Notes: generated from the sequence alone by a model not told the origin. A DNA stretch of 64,000 nt from Candidatus Saccharimonadota bacterium (GCA_017552385.1 JAFZQB010000011.1:1-64000); one strand, 5' to 3'; counted from the first letter of the stretch, positions 22,299 through 30,327 are shown. Made by a program: numbers and translations.

Positions 22299-22520
22299 TT
22301 GAAGAAGAAGCCCCACGTCAATATTGGTACCATCGGACATGTTGATCATGGCAAGACGACACTTACGGCTGTAATTAAGATGATTTTGGCCAACAAAGAC
22401 CTACTGCGGCTTGCAGAACATGCAGATGATGTGCCGCACCTTTCCGGATCTTCGATAATTGTTGTTGGAAATGATGATCTAAAACGAGAAATTTTAAAGA
22501 TGGAGGGTATGGATGGATGA
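22299..22520 (+). CDS. Small protein starting with the EF-Tu P-loop segment
   Basis: 73 residues. The first ~22, [20 protein letters not shown] after the initiator, are practically identical to the N-terminus of elongation factor Tu, including the G1 loop GHVDHGKT; the next residues LTAVI also fit. From about residue 26 ([19 protein letters not shown]) the similarity stops: no G2-G5 motifs, no EF-Tu domains 2 or 3. The rest ([20 protein letters not shown]) is unfamiliar. Likely start is TTG 22299, 9 nt after AAGGAG (22284-22289); TTG 22290 is adjacent to the Shine-Dalgarno and less likely. TATACT around 22234 gives a ~60-nt leader. The stop overlaps the next gene's ATG, so both are co-translated. 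It may have arisen by copying the 5' end of tuf. Confidence 0.75.
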   Translation: MKKKPHVNIGTIGHVDHGKTTLTAVIKMILANKDLLRLAEHADDVPHLSGSSIIVVGNDDLKREILKMEGMDG

Positions 22521-23092
22521 ATGTAAACTTGAATGATTCGGGATCAATTATTCTTGGGCTCGGCGATCTGAAAGTGTCCGATACATATGATGTTTTTGGC
22601 AAAAGAGCAGAGGTTAACGGTATTTTATACCAACCGCTCGTTAACCCGGGTTCGTCAATGTCTCAACCTATCGGAGTTCATCTTGCTCTTGGTGATGCTA
22701 TGGAGGGTGTGCTTATTAAGCAGAGAGATAACGAGATCTATTTTACGTATGGTGCTAATCGGCCGACTTCCCATGCGCAAAGTATGGCTATTGGATTCCA
22801 TGACAAAGAAGGGTTTTTCTTTATAGTCGAGTATTTTACGATGGCAGAAATCTATACTTCATCCAAGCCTAAAGTATGCAGAAGGACTATTGTGAGATGC
22901 GCTTCTTTGTGCGAGCGGCGTGCCGACACGACTATCACGACGACATTTAATAAGGATTCTGATTGTAAGTTCGAAATTGGCAAGGCGGATAAAGTGTCGA
23001 TCAAAGAGCTTATGTCCAGAGTTCAGGCCGTGAGTAAGGCATTCAGCAAAGGATGTTTGGATGGCTTGTGGGCTGGTAGAAAGTCGGCATAG
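22517..23092 (+). CDS. Uncharacterised protein, 191 aa, coupled to the EF-Tu-like fragment
   Basis: Not recognised. Soluble, mixed alpha/beta in character ([36 protein letters not shown]), with four Cys in the C-terminal half ([17 protein letters not shown], then DCKFEIG) that could bind a metal. ATG 22517 overlaps the preceding stop (ATGA), with GGAGGG about 9 nt upstream. The coupling suggests the two proteins act together. A terminator follows at 23128. It lies in the tRNA-Ser island of cassette-like genes. Confidence 0.7.
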   Translation: MNVNLNDSGSIILGLGDLKVSDTYDVFGKRAEVNGILYQPLVNPGSSMSQPIGVHLALGDAMEGVLIKQRDNEIYFTYGANRPTSHAQSMAIGFHDKEGFFFIVEYFTMAEIYTSSKPKVCRRTIVRCASLCERRADTTITTTFNKDSDCKFEIGKADKVSIKELMSRVQAVSKAFSKGCLDGLWAGRKSA

Positions 23093-23127
23093 CGATACTC
23101 CTACTTCGCGTAATCCTGCATAATTTA

Positions 23128-23150
23128 GCGTCCCTGGGGGACGCTTTTTT
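23128..23150 (+). terminator. Terminator of the 22299-23092 unit
   Basis: GCGTCCC-TGG-GGGACGC followed by TTTTTT. Confidence 0.9.
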
Positions 23151-23234
23151 AATGCGTGTGAAATATTCCGAATTCTGGACAAGAGGTAACATTGTTGATA
23201 TAAAAAAAGTATATACATTATAGAAAGGGTGTAA

Positions 23235-23450
23235 ATGAACGGATTTGGGATACTGATGTTAATATTTGCGGTCTGCGTGTTGCTGACTGGGTTATATATG
23301 TTTACTGGACATAAGCTTGGGATAATGACTGGTCGGCCAGCATTTAAGAATCTTTCTAAGGCCGAGTGGAAGAATATTGGTAAATGGACGATGATAGTGA
23401 GCTTCTTTATTTTTGCTTTGGCGATTGCAGGGTTTGTGCTTGAGTGGTAA
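23235..23450 (+). CDS. Small two-helix membrane protein, 71 aa
   Basis: Two hydrophobic segments (ILMLIFAVCVLLTGLYMF, ~6-23, and WTMIVSFFIFALAIAGFVL, ~51-69) joined by a basic loop (GRPAFKNLSKAEWKNIGK). No family recognised. ATG 23235 has AGAAAGGGTG upstream; a TTGATA-17-TTATAG promoter is plausible directly before it. A degenerate copy of its last 15 codons lies at 23823-23867, so the gene was duplicated at least once inside this island. Confidence 0.7.
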   Translation: MNGFGILMLIFAVCVLLTGLYMFTGHKLGIMTGRPAFKNLSKAEWKNIGKWTMIVSFFIFALAIAGFVLEW

Positions 23451-23471
23451 ATTTTAATCTTAAATGAAAAG

Positions 23472-23495
23472 CTCCCCGATGCTGGGGAGTTTTTT
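23472..23495. terminator. Terminator between converging small genes
   Basis: CTCCCC-GATGCT-GGGGAG followed by TTTTTT; it also ends the minus-strand gene at 23539. Confidence 0.85.
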
Positions 23496-23538
23496 GAAAT
23501 AATAGTTCAGGATTGGTTGTATTCTGGTGTTCCTTGAC

Positions 23539-23724
23539 TCAGTTTTTCTGGCTGCTTTCTCGTCTGATTTCTTCCAGGTGCTTACCTATGTTGCGTCCTA
23601 GGGCTTCACCCCACCGTTTATCCAGTTCAACGGTAAAGCCGACTGGTTCGAGATCGTCTGCCGGTAATTCGTTTAGTACAGCCGTTGCTTTTCTTTTGGA
23701 TATCCGTTTTAATAGTCCGAACAA
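23539..23724 (-). CDS. Small uncharacterised protein, 61 aa
   Basis: Basic N-terminus (LFGLLKRISKRKA) followed by ELPADDLEPVGFTVELDKRW and a charged helix to SSQKN. No family recognised. Translation probably starts at TTG 23724, 9 nt after AAAGG; GTG 23733 in the same frame would leave no room for the ribosome site. A good promoter supports it: TAGACA (23793-23798), 17 nt, TATAAT (23770-23775), minus strand. Leader of about 35 nt. Confidence 0.6.
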   Translation of the reverse strand: MFGLLKRISKRKATAVLNELPADDLEPVGFTVELDKRWGEALGRNIGKHLEEIRRESSQKN

Positions 23725-23822
23725 TTGTATCACCCTTTCTTCGAATCCTGATGGTAAAGAGCTTCAAATATTATACCATTTTTTGGTTATTTTGTCTATT
23801 TTGAACAGGTCGTAGACGTTTC

Positions 23823-23867
23823 TTTGGTTTTGTTTTGGCGATTGCTGGTTTTGTGTTTGATTTGTAA
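23823..23867 (+). pseudogene. 3' remnant of a second copy of the 71-aa membrane protein gene
   Basis: Reads F-G-F-V-L-A-I-A-G-F-V-F-D-L-stop against FIFALAIAGFVLEW-stop of the gene at 23235-23450; 37 of 45 bases agree, including the stop codon. Nothing upstream preserves the rest. Confidence 0.7.
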
Positions 23868-23880
23868 GGTGAAAAGAAAA

Positions 23881-23898
23881 GCCCGCTTCTAGGCGGGC
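23881..23898 (-). terminator. Terminator of the vanY-like gene
   Basis: GCCCGC-6 nt-GCGGGC followed on the minus strand by TTTTCTTTTC. Confidence 0.8.
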
Positions 23899-23910
23899 AT
23901 TTGAACAGGT

Positions 23911-24597
23911 TTATTTTTGGATTTGTGCGAGGTATTCCTCGATGGTGAGCTTGTTTTCGAAAATTTCTTTGGCGACGTCCTCGCCGACGAAGCGGAAGTG
24001 CCAGGGTTCGTAGTTGTAGCCGGTAATGTCTTCTTTGCCTTCAGGATAGCGGAGAATAAAGCCGAACATGGCGAGTTTCTCGTGGATTCTAGCGAAGGTT
24101 TCGCGGTCGGCGATCATCTCGTCGTTTTCGCGCTCAATGGTGCCGTCAGGTTTGACGATGAAGATGTCGATGGCGAGTCCCGTGTGATGTTCGGAATAGC
24201 CGACCTTTGCGAGGTATTTTTCGCAATATTCGGGTCCGAGCTCCGGATCTGCTAACCATTCATCCCAGATTTCCTGTTGTTCTTCGAGGGAACGGTAGGT
24301 GCTGTCGAGCTCGATTTGGATGCCTTCTTTCAAAAGCTTTTCGCGGAGCATGTTAAAATGTCCCAGTGTAATTTCTTCGACGAGGAAATCTTCTCCGAGT
24401 GAGTTTTGAGCAGGTTTCAGGACGATAAGATCAAGCCAGTTGTCAGGGAGTTTGTTTTCCTTGTTGACCAGAACGAGGTACGGATTGGGTCCGAACTTGC
24501 CTTCGATGGTGGGGGAAGGGACATAGCTTTCGGCAAACGCGGTCATGGAAATTGTGGTAAGCAGCAGACAGATGACCAGGGAAATAAACCGTTTCAT
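23911..24597 (-). CDS. VanY-type D-Ala-D-Ala carboxypeptidase, exported
   Basis: 228 residues. Signal peptide: KR, a hydrophobic core (FISLVICLLLTTISMTAFA, residues ~4-22) and a likely cut after AFA. The mature part is a VanY/LAS metallopeptidase with DSTYRSLEEQ (~98-107), the zinc motif SEHHTGLAIDI (~133-143) and EPWHFRFVG (~197-205), which supply the His, Asp and His ligands and the catalytic Glu. It would trim the terminal D-Ala from stem peptides outside the membrane. Promoter TTGATT (24653-24658), 17 nt, TATAAT (24630-24635), minus strand, with GGGGGTG as ribosome site. It may act on the cell's own wall or on the wall of a host bacterium (inference). Confidence 0.9.
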   Translation of the reverse strand: MKRFISLVICLLLTTISMTAFAESYVPSPTIEGKFGPNPYLVLVNKENKLPDNWLDLIVLKPAQNSLGEDFLVEEITLGHFNMLREKLLKEGIQIELDSTYRSLEEQQEIWDEWLADPELGPEYCEKYLAKVGYSEHHTGLAIDIFIVKPDGTIERENDEMIADRETFARIHEKLAMFGFILRYPEGKEDITGYNYEPWHFRFVGEDVAKEIFENKLTIEEYLAQIQK

Positions 24598-24784
24598 GTA
24601 AGGAACACCCCCTATAATATAGTTGTATTATTATATCATAAGTTTAATGTAAAATCAAGGAATAGGGCTTTTTCGTATCTGTTGTTTGTCTTCAAGATTT
24701 GAGTTATATCTGTTATAATATAGAAACATCTCGTATCGTTCTTTAAAAGAGACAGAGCATGCTATGAAAGGAGTGCGGATTACC

Positions 24785-24868
24785 ATGGATGCGACGATTA
24801 TTTTCATTGCCGTGATTGCTGTGATTATTATCGGCATAACTGTTGTTCACTTCATGTTTAGGAAGTAG
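24785..24868 (+). CDS. 27-aa single-helix membrane peptide
   Basis: ATG 24785 follows AAAGGAG with a 10-nt gap and encodes MDATIIFIAVIAVII... to HFMFRK, one hydrophobic segment with a basic end. An in-frame ATG at 24764 would add MKGVRIT but has a poorer ribosome site. A TATAAT near 24715-24720 gives a leader of ~60 nt that contains GTTCTTTAAAA, a word also found in the leader of the EF-Tu-like gene. Function unknown; size and shape recall small membrane regulators or type I toxins, but there is no direct evidence. Confidence 0.6.
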   Translation: MDATIIFIAVIAVIIIGITVVHFMFRK

Positions 24869-24923
24869 CTGACCAAGACTATGATGGTAAAAAGATGGTT
24901 GAGATAATGAAAGGTTGGGGATT

Positions 24924-25127
24924 ATGAGCGACTCAAAAGCTGGGTATTCTTTTACCTGTAAAGTGTGTGGAAACATACACATCATGGACGAAGGCAAACC
25001 TCGTAAGGGAATTTGTGTACCATGCGCGATAGACCGGACCAAAGTGAGAAAATATGGTAGGAATGATTTTACTTTTTGGTACGGCACAGCTTCTTTATTT
25101 GCATCTTTTGTACAAGAAAGAAAATGA
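24924..25127 (+). CDS. Zinc-ribbon mini-protein, 67 aa (tandem copy A)
   Basis: Two CxxC pairs, Cys12/Cys15 (FTCKVCG) and Cys31/Cys34 (GICVPC), form a likely treble-clef or zinc-ribbon site; the C-terminal half has the motif DF-x2-W-x-G-x-ASLF-x2-FV-x-E-x-K. Family not recognised. ATG 24924 is chosen over the upstream TTG 24915; GAAAGG precedes it. It stands directly before a paralogue of the same length with ~45% apparent identity by eye, in an operon-like arrangement. Confidence 0.72.
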   Translation: MSDSKAGYSFTCKVCGNIHIMDEGKPRKGICVPCAIDRTKVRKYGRNDFTFWYGTASLFASFVQERK

Positions 25128-25146
25128 TTAGGAGGAATGAATTACA

Positions 25147-25359
25147 ATGAGTGAACGGACAGAAAGAACTGGTTACAGCTTCCAATGTAGGGCATGTGGT
25201 GATATGCATATATTGGAGTCGTCATGCAAGCCCCACGATGGCATTCTTGTGCCTTGTGCGTTTGACGATAGGGAACTGAAAGAATACAATCTCCATGATT
25301 TCCAGCCATGGCGTGGCGTCGCTTCTCTGTTTACACTGTTTGTCCGAGAGAAAAAATAA
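25147..25359 (+). CDS. Zinc-ribbon mini-protein, 70 aa (tandem copy B)
   Basis: Paralogue of the preceding gene, sharing GYSF-x-C-x2-CG-x2-HI, KP-x2-GI-x-VPCA and the DF-x2-W-x-G-x-ASLF tail. The metal site differs: Cys14/Cys17 are kept, but the first Cys of the second pair is Leu34 (ILVPC); an extra Cys27 and His30 in the loop may take its place. AGGAGG lies 11 nt before ATG 25147 and the gap to copy A is 19 nt, so both are co-transcribed. The terminator at 25381 ends the unit. Confidence 0.72.
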   Translation: MSERTERTGYSFQCRACGDMHILESSCKPHDGILVPCAFDDRELKEYNLHDFQPWRGVASLFTLFVREKK

Positions 25360-25380
25360 ATATTCTGTTTAATTCTATAG

Positions 25381-25403
25381 GCGTCCCTAAGGGGGCGCTT
25401 TTT
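25381..25403 (+). terminator. Terminator of the zinc-ribbon unit
   Basis: GCGTCCC-TAAG-GGGGCGC (one G-T pair) followed by TTTTT; it also abuts the end of the ATP-grasp gene on the other strand. Confidence 0.85.
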
Positions 25404-26313
25404 ACAACTCTTCAATTGCTTTGAGAAATTCGTGGATGCGGTCATCTTTGAAGCTCTCTACGGTAACGAGCTGAGGATTGTAGTTTACTTCGAGTACATA
25501 GGCGCGTTTGGAGTGTTTGTCGATGATGACATCAACGCCAGAGATATCGCGTTTGAGGACTCTTGAGGCGCGAGAAGCTGCGAGGCGTACGGGGCGAGGA
25601 ATGTCCTGTGTTTCTAGAAATGTAGCATTGCCCCCACCGGCTGGTTTATATATATGGGAAAGATGACGTTCATGGTCTTCCGGGGCATCATCGAGAGAGC
25701 GGAAAACGCCGTAGGCCGGTCTTCCATAGAAGCAGTTGATGCGATAAAAACCGGTGCTCTCTATATACTTCTGTAGGATCCAAATTGATGAGTCTTCTTT
25801 GCCGTCAAGAAGGTCAAAGACTTCGTTCTTGTTGAAGATGGTGTAGTTTTCTGATCCACGCATGCCATCTGCGAGCTTCATGATTAGTGGAAAATCCAAG
25901 GTGACTTTTCCAGAGGTGAGTGCGCGAATAATAGCAGTTTTAGTGCCGGCATAGCTTTTCGGCATGAGAATATTATGGCTGACGAGCTTGGCTGCTTCGG
26001 ATATTTTGGAAAGGGAAGGCGCGTTGATGAGTTCACGGTCGACGACGTGGATGCCTTCAAAATCTAGGATAGTCGCTGCAGTGAAAGCTAGGTCTGGGCA
26101 GCTGAGATAGCCAGTGAGATAGACTCCGGAATAATGATAGGAAAGACGGTTGGTATCCAAGTTTAAGAACTGGATGGAATGGATCAAGGTATTATCGAAT
26201 TTAAATAGTAAATCGTGATAGCCGCTATAATCAAACAATTCTTTTCCGTTTTGGATTTTCGTAAAAAAATCGTTAAACTCCATGGATTGATTATGGGAGA
26301 GTATTAACTTCAT
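25402..26313 (-). CDS. ATP-grasp protein, RimK/glutathione-synthetase-like
   Basis: 303 residues with an ATP-grasp layout: a pre-ATP domain, then LIMKLADGMRGSENYTIF (~145-162) with the conserved Lys and glycine loop, WILQKYIES (~178-186) for adenine binding, YRINCFYGRPAYGVFR (~190-205), and the Mg-binding SGVDVIIDKHSKRAYVLEVNYNPQL (~254-278; D, E and N ligands). Such enzymes join a carboxylate to an amine or thiol. The partner is unknown; RimK-like modification of a protein or peptide tail is one option. GAAAGG precedes ATG 26313 and TATAAT at about 26353 on the minus strand gives a short leader. Confidence 0.82.
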   Translation of the reverse strand: MKLILSHNQSMEFNDFFTKIQNGKELFDYSGYHDLLFKFDNTLIHSIQFLNLDTNRLSYHYSGVYLTGYLSCPDLAFTAATILDFEGIHVVDRELINAPSLSKISEAAKLVSHNILMPKSYAGTKTAIIRALTSGKVTLDFPLIMKLADGMRGSENYTIFNKNEVFDLLDGKEDSSIWILQKYIESTGFYRINCFYGRPAYGVFRSLDDAPEDHERHLSHIYKPAGGGNATFLETQDIPRPVRLAASRASRVLKRDISGVDVIIDKHSKRAYVLEVNYNPQLVTVESFKDDRIHEFLKAIEEL

Positions 26314-26463
26314 GCGCGCCTTTCATCTTCGTAAAATATGGGTATGGCTTTATTATACGATAAAAGCTTATGTTTGTAGAAAAATAGGTCAAAAACTAGT
26401 TGCATATTAAGTGCTTGTGCTATAATTAAGAAAACTAGCGTGGGCAAATAAGGAGGTGTCCCG

Positions 26464-28062
26464 ATGCAGAAAAATAAAAAACTAAAACAAACTAAATATA
26501 TCTTTGTGACGGGTGGTGTTTTGTCTGGCGTAGGCAAGGGAATTACCGCTGCGAGCATGGGCGCAATTTTGAAAGCAAAAGGTTACCATGTGACGATGCA
26601 AAAGTGTGACCCATATTTGAACGTTGATGCGGGTTTGCTGAATCCAGTAGAGCATGGCGAGTGCTTTGTAACGGCGGATGGAGTTGAGACAGATCTTGAT
26701 TTGGGACACTATGAGAGATTTCTGGACTTCGAAACTTCGAAATATTCGATTACGCTTTCTGGCTCGATCTTTAAAGAGCTAATCGATAAAGAGCGAAGCG
26801 GCGGGTTTAATGGTAAGACGGTGCAGTTGGTACCACATTTTACGAATTTAGTACAGGAAAAGATCGAACGAGCGTCTGCCGATTCGGACATTCACATTGT
26901 TGAGATTGGTGGTACGATTGGTGATTATGAAGGTCTGTCGTTTGTTGAGGCGATTAGGCTGTTCGCGAATAAGGTTGGCAGAAGGAACTGTCTATATATA
27001 TCAGTAGTGTATGTGCCATGGATTAACACTAGCAAAGAATTCAAGACAAAGCCGGCGCAGAATGCACTGAAAGATTTGCGCGGATTTGGTATTATTCCTG
27101 ACATTGTATGTACGCGTACAGAAAGGCCCGCACCAAAAGAAATTCAAGAAAAGATTGCCGCCTTTGCTGGTATCGATAAAGATGCTGTGGTGAATCTACC
27201 GGACATTAAATCGGTCTATGATGTGCCGTTTAATGTGCTCAAATCTGGAGTGCTTAATATATTGAATGATTTTGTGGGTGATGACACCAGGCCAGACATG
27301 AGCCGTTGGGAGAAATTCTCAAAGCTGAGGAATAAAGAGTTTAAGAAGACGGTGAAGATTGGTCTAGTTGCTAAATATGTAGGTAATAATGATACGTATA
27401 TGTGCGTGACTGAAGCTTTGAAGGCGTCTGCGGCTTGGAATGAGGTGAATTTGGACCTAGTGTGGAAGAATGCAGAGGAAGTTACCGAGAAAGACCTGGA
27501 AGGATTAGATGGAATTGTGGTGCCTGGTGGATTTGGCGTTAGAGGCGTAGAGGGGAAGATCTTGGCCGCTAAGTACGCTCTCGAGCACAACGTCCCTTAT
27601 CTTGGGCTTTGTTTAGGATTGCAGGTTGCTTGTATAGCATCAGCGAGGCTTGGTGGCGTGAAGAATGCGAACTCTGAAGAGTTTGGGGCAAGTGCGAAAG
27701 CGAAGAACAATGTGATATATATTATGGAAGGCCAAAAAGGTAAGGAGTCGACTGGTGGTACGATGAGGCTTGGCGACTATCCAGCAAAACTCGTAAAAGG
27801 ATCTAAGACCGCAGAAATATATGGTTCGGCAAAGGTAGTTGAACGCCATAGGCATCGTTATGAAGTAAACCAGAAGTTTTTGCCAGAGATTGAAAAGGGC
27901 GGGCTTAAGGTGTCTGGAACTAGTCCAGACGGAACATTGGTTGAATTTGTGGAAGCACCTGGAAAGAAATTCTTTGAAGCCACTCAGGCGCACCCAGAGT
28001 TTAAAAGTAGACCACTGCATCCACACCCACTATTTCTCGAATTCGTCAAAGCTTGTAAATAA
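26464..28062 (+). CDS. pyrG: CTP synthase
   Basis: Makes CTP from UTP, ATP and glutamine. Amidoligase domain with FVTGGVLSGVGKGITAASMG near residue 14 and EIGGTIGDYE (~145), then a class I glutamine amidotransferase domain with PGGFGVRGVEGK (~352) and the catalytic Cys in YLGLCLGLQVA (~380), HRHRYEVN and the C-terminal HPEFKSRP-HP motif. 532 residues, complete. AAGGAGG lies 9 nt before ATG 26464, and TATAAT upstream gives a leader of ~30 nt; it is thus one of the few core enzymes here with a strong Shine-Dalgarno. A pyrimidine-controlled leader cannot be confirmed. Confidence 0.97.
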   Translation: MQKNKKLKQTKYIFVTGGVLSGVGKGITAASMGAILKAKGYHVTMQKCDPYLNVDAGLLNPVEHGECFVTADGVETDLDLGHYERFLDFETSKYSITLSGSIFKELIDKERSGGFNGKTVQLVPHFTNLVQEKIERASADSDIHIVEIGGTIGDYEGLSFVEAIRLFANKVGRRNCLYISVVYVPWINTSKEFKTKPAQNALKDLRGFGIIPDIVCTRTERPAPKEIQEKIAAFAGIDKDAVVNLPDIKSVYDVPFNVLKSGVLNILNDFVGDDTRPDMSRWEKFSKLRNKEFKKTVKIGLVAKYVGNNDTYMCVTEALKASAAWNEVNLDLVWKNAEEVTEKDLEGLDGIVVPGGFGVRGVEGKILAAKYALEHNVPYLGLCLGLQVACIASARLGGVKNANSEEFGASAKAKNNVIYIMEGQKGKESTGGTMRLGDYPAKLVKGSKTAEIYGSAKVVERHRHRYEVNQKFLPEIEKGGLKVSGTSPDGTLVEFVEAPGKKFFEATQAHPEFKSRPLHPHPLFLEFVKACK

Positions 28063-28121
28063 CCTAGTCGCCATAAGGGTTGTGGTAGCTATGCCGAGAT
28101 AATATGGTATAATTTAAGGTA

Positions 28122-29792
28122 ATGGAAGAGATAAGAAGTACAATTTGTGAAACTATAAAGCGAGTCTTTGAGATTGCCGATGATTTTGATATAGAATTGA
28201 CGCCGGCACCGGAATTAGAAGGGAACGGAAGTGATTTTAGGGCGGATCTTGCAACGAATGTAGCGATGAGACTGGCTGGGAAGCTACACAAGAATCCACG
28301 CGAGGTGGCTGAAACTCTGAGAACCGAGCTCCTGAATGCGTTTTCAGATAAGATGCCGGTAAGAATTGAGATTGCTGGCCCCGGGTTCATGAATTTTATG
28401 CTGCCGGATGAATATTTTAAAGAAGTATTAGCCAAATTTACAACTGGGTTCGATAAAAATATATCATGTGATGAATATTCTGGTAAGGAAGTGGTGACGG
28501 AATTTTCTGATCCGAACCCATTTAAGGTTCTGCATATAGGCCATCTTTATACGTCCATTATGGGAGAGAGTATTTCTAGGTTGATTGAATATGCAGGAGG
28601 AAAAGTCCATCGTGTAAACTTTGGCGGGGATGTTGGGTTACATGTTGCAAAAACGTTATACAGCTTAAACTTTAGTAAAGAGTTTACTATTGAGGATATT
28701 GCGCAGGCTTACGTGGAGGGAACAAGGGCGTATGAAGAGGACGAAGAAGCGAAGAACAAAATTGTTGCATTAAACAAGCAGATTTATGAAATTGCTGAGA
28801 AAGATTTGCACGATTCGGACTTAGCGAATGCATACTGGAAGGGAAGAGAACTAAGTTATAAATACTTTGATGATTTTTACGATCGAATCGGCGTGAAGTT
28901 TGAGAGATATTATCCAGAGTCAACAGTAGCCCGCAAAGGTCTTATGACCGTGCGTGAGCATATACCGGTAGTGTATCAGGAGAGCGATGGTGCGATTGTG
29001 TTTAGAGGGGAAGATTATGGATTACATACACGTGTGTTTATTAACAAAGAAGGCCTGCCAACCTATGAAACAAAGGATGTTGGGCTACTCTTCACGAAGA
29101 ACGATGATTATCATTTTGATGAGTCGGTGGTAATCACGGGGAATGACATAGTTGATTATATGAAGGTGGTTTTAAGGAGTATTGAACAATATGCGCCTGA
29201 GCTAGTGGAGAAGACGCAGCATATCACGCATGGCAATGTGAGGTTGCCCGGTAACGAGAAGATGTCGTCAAGAAAAGGGAACTTTATCAAAGCCGTAGAT
29301 ATTCTCAACGAGGTAGAACAAAGAGTTAACTCTAACTCGATGTTGGCGTTGGGTGCGATTAAGTATTCTTTGCTTAGATACCGCATTGGTGGAGATATCA
29401 TTTTCGATATTGATGAGTCTGTGTCTATGACTGGCAACTCAGGGTTGTATTTGCAATATTCAGCTGTGCGTGCGAATAAAATTTTGAGCAACCTGGCTGG
29501 CGCCGAACATGAAATGAACATAAATTGGAAACTGAATGCATATGAAATAAAGATTTGCAAGAAACTTGTTCAGTACGGCGATGTATTAAGAGATGCAGTA
29601 CGAGGGAAAGCTCCACACATTGTATGTAACTATTTGTTCGAGTTAGCACAAGAATTTAGTCGATTCTATGAAGAATGTAAAGTTGCGGGTGACGAATTTG
29701 AACAAGAGCGTAAGAAAATTGTTCAAAGTTTTGCGAACGTCATGACGCACGGTCTAAATATATTAGGCATCGATGTGCCGGAAAGTATGTAA
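28122..29792 (+). CDS. argS: Arginyl-tRNA synthetase
   Basis: Class I synthetase, 556 residues. The N-terminal Add-1 domain precedes the HIGH motif in SDPNPFKVLHIGHLYTS (~residues 128-144); a KMSK-type loop is at NEKMSSRKGNF, and the C-terminal DALR helical bundle has LQYSAVRANKIL and FYEECKVAGDE. An extended -10 (TGG-TATAAT, 28108-28113) ends 8 nt before the ATG: leaderless. The oligoribonuclease gene follows 1 nt after its stop and the YjbR-like gene overlaps that, so all three form an operon ended by the terminator at 30627. Confidence 0.96.
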   Translation: MEEIRSTICETIKRVFEIADDFDIELTPAPELEGNGSDFRADLATNVAMRLAGKLHKNPREVAETLRTELLNAFSDKMPVRIEIAGPGFMNFMLPDEYFKEVLAKFTTGFDKNISCDEYSGKEVVTEFSDPNPFKVLHIGHLYTSIMGESISRLIEYAGGKVHRVNFGGDVGLHVAKTLYSLNFSKEFTIEDIAQAYVEGTRAYEEDEEAKNKIVALNKQIYEIAEKDLHDSDLANAYWKGRELSYKYFDDFYDRIGVKFERYYPESTVARKGLMTVREHIPVVYQESDGAIVFRGEDYGLHTRVFINKEGLPTYETKDVGLLFTKNDDYHFDESVVITGNDIVDYMKVVLRSIEQYAPELVEKTQHITHGNVRLPGNEKMSSRKGNFIKAVDILNEVEQRVNSNSMLALGAIKYSLLRYRIGGDIIFDIDESVSMTGNSGLYLQYSAVRANKILSNLAGAEHEMNINWKLNAYEIKICKKLVQYGDVLRDAVRGKAPHIVCNYLFELAQEFSRFYEECKVAGDEFEQERKKIVQSFANVMTHGLNILGIDVPESM

Positions 29793-29793
29793 T

Positions 29794-30327
29794 ATGAAAA
29801 AAGCAAAACTACTTTGGATTGATTTAGAAATGACTGGTCTTGAGCCTGAGAAAGACAGGATTCTTGAAGTGGCCGCGATTGCGACTGGATGGGATTTAGA
29901 GCCTATTGCAGAATATCAAGCCGTAGTGCGTCAGGAGCCATCATTACTTGAGGCGCGCATGGTAGGTGAGTTTTGGGACAAGAATAAAGCTTCGCATGAT
30001 AGCTTGGTGGCTCAGAACGCGGGAGGGAAGGATGAGAAGACAGCTGAGGACGAACTAGTTGAATTTATGAGTAAGTATTTCGGAGATGAGATTATCCTTG
30101 CTGGCAACTCAATCCATCAAGATAGGAAATTTATTGACCGTGAGATGCCGAGAGTAGCTGAGAAGCTGCACTATAGAATGCTTGATGTAAGCGCGTGGAA
30201 AGTATACTTTGAAGGTGCGCTTGGCAAGAAGTTCATAAAGCCAGAGAACCACCGTGCATTTGACGACATTAAGGGTTCGATGGATGAGTTAAAGTATTAT
30301 TTAGGGTTTTTGAAAAATGGACGTTAA
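29794..30327 (+). CDS. orn: Oligoribonuclease
   Basis: DEDDh 3'-5' exonuclease that clears 2-5 nt RNA fragments left by PNPase and others. Exo I WIDLEMTGLEPEKDRILEVA (~8-27), Exo II NSIHQDRKFIDREMP (~108-122), Exo III HRAFDDIKGSMDELKYY (~155-171) supply the D, E, D, H and D residues. ATG 29794 is separated from the argS stop by one base; the longer frame from 29773 overlaps argS and is rejected. 177 residues, normal length. Confidence 0.94.
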   Translation: MKKAKLLWIDLEMTGLEPEKDRILEVAAIATGWDLEPIAEYQAVVRQEPSLLEARMVGEFWDKNKASHDSLVAQNAGGKDEKTAEDELVEFMSKYFGDEIILAGNSIHQDRKFIDREMPRVAEKLHYRMLDVSAWKVYFEGALGKKFIKPENHRAFDDIKGSMDELKYYLGFLKNGR

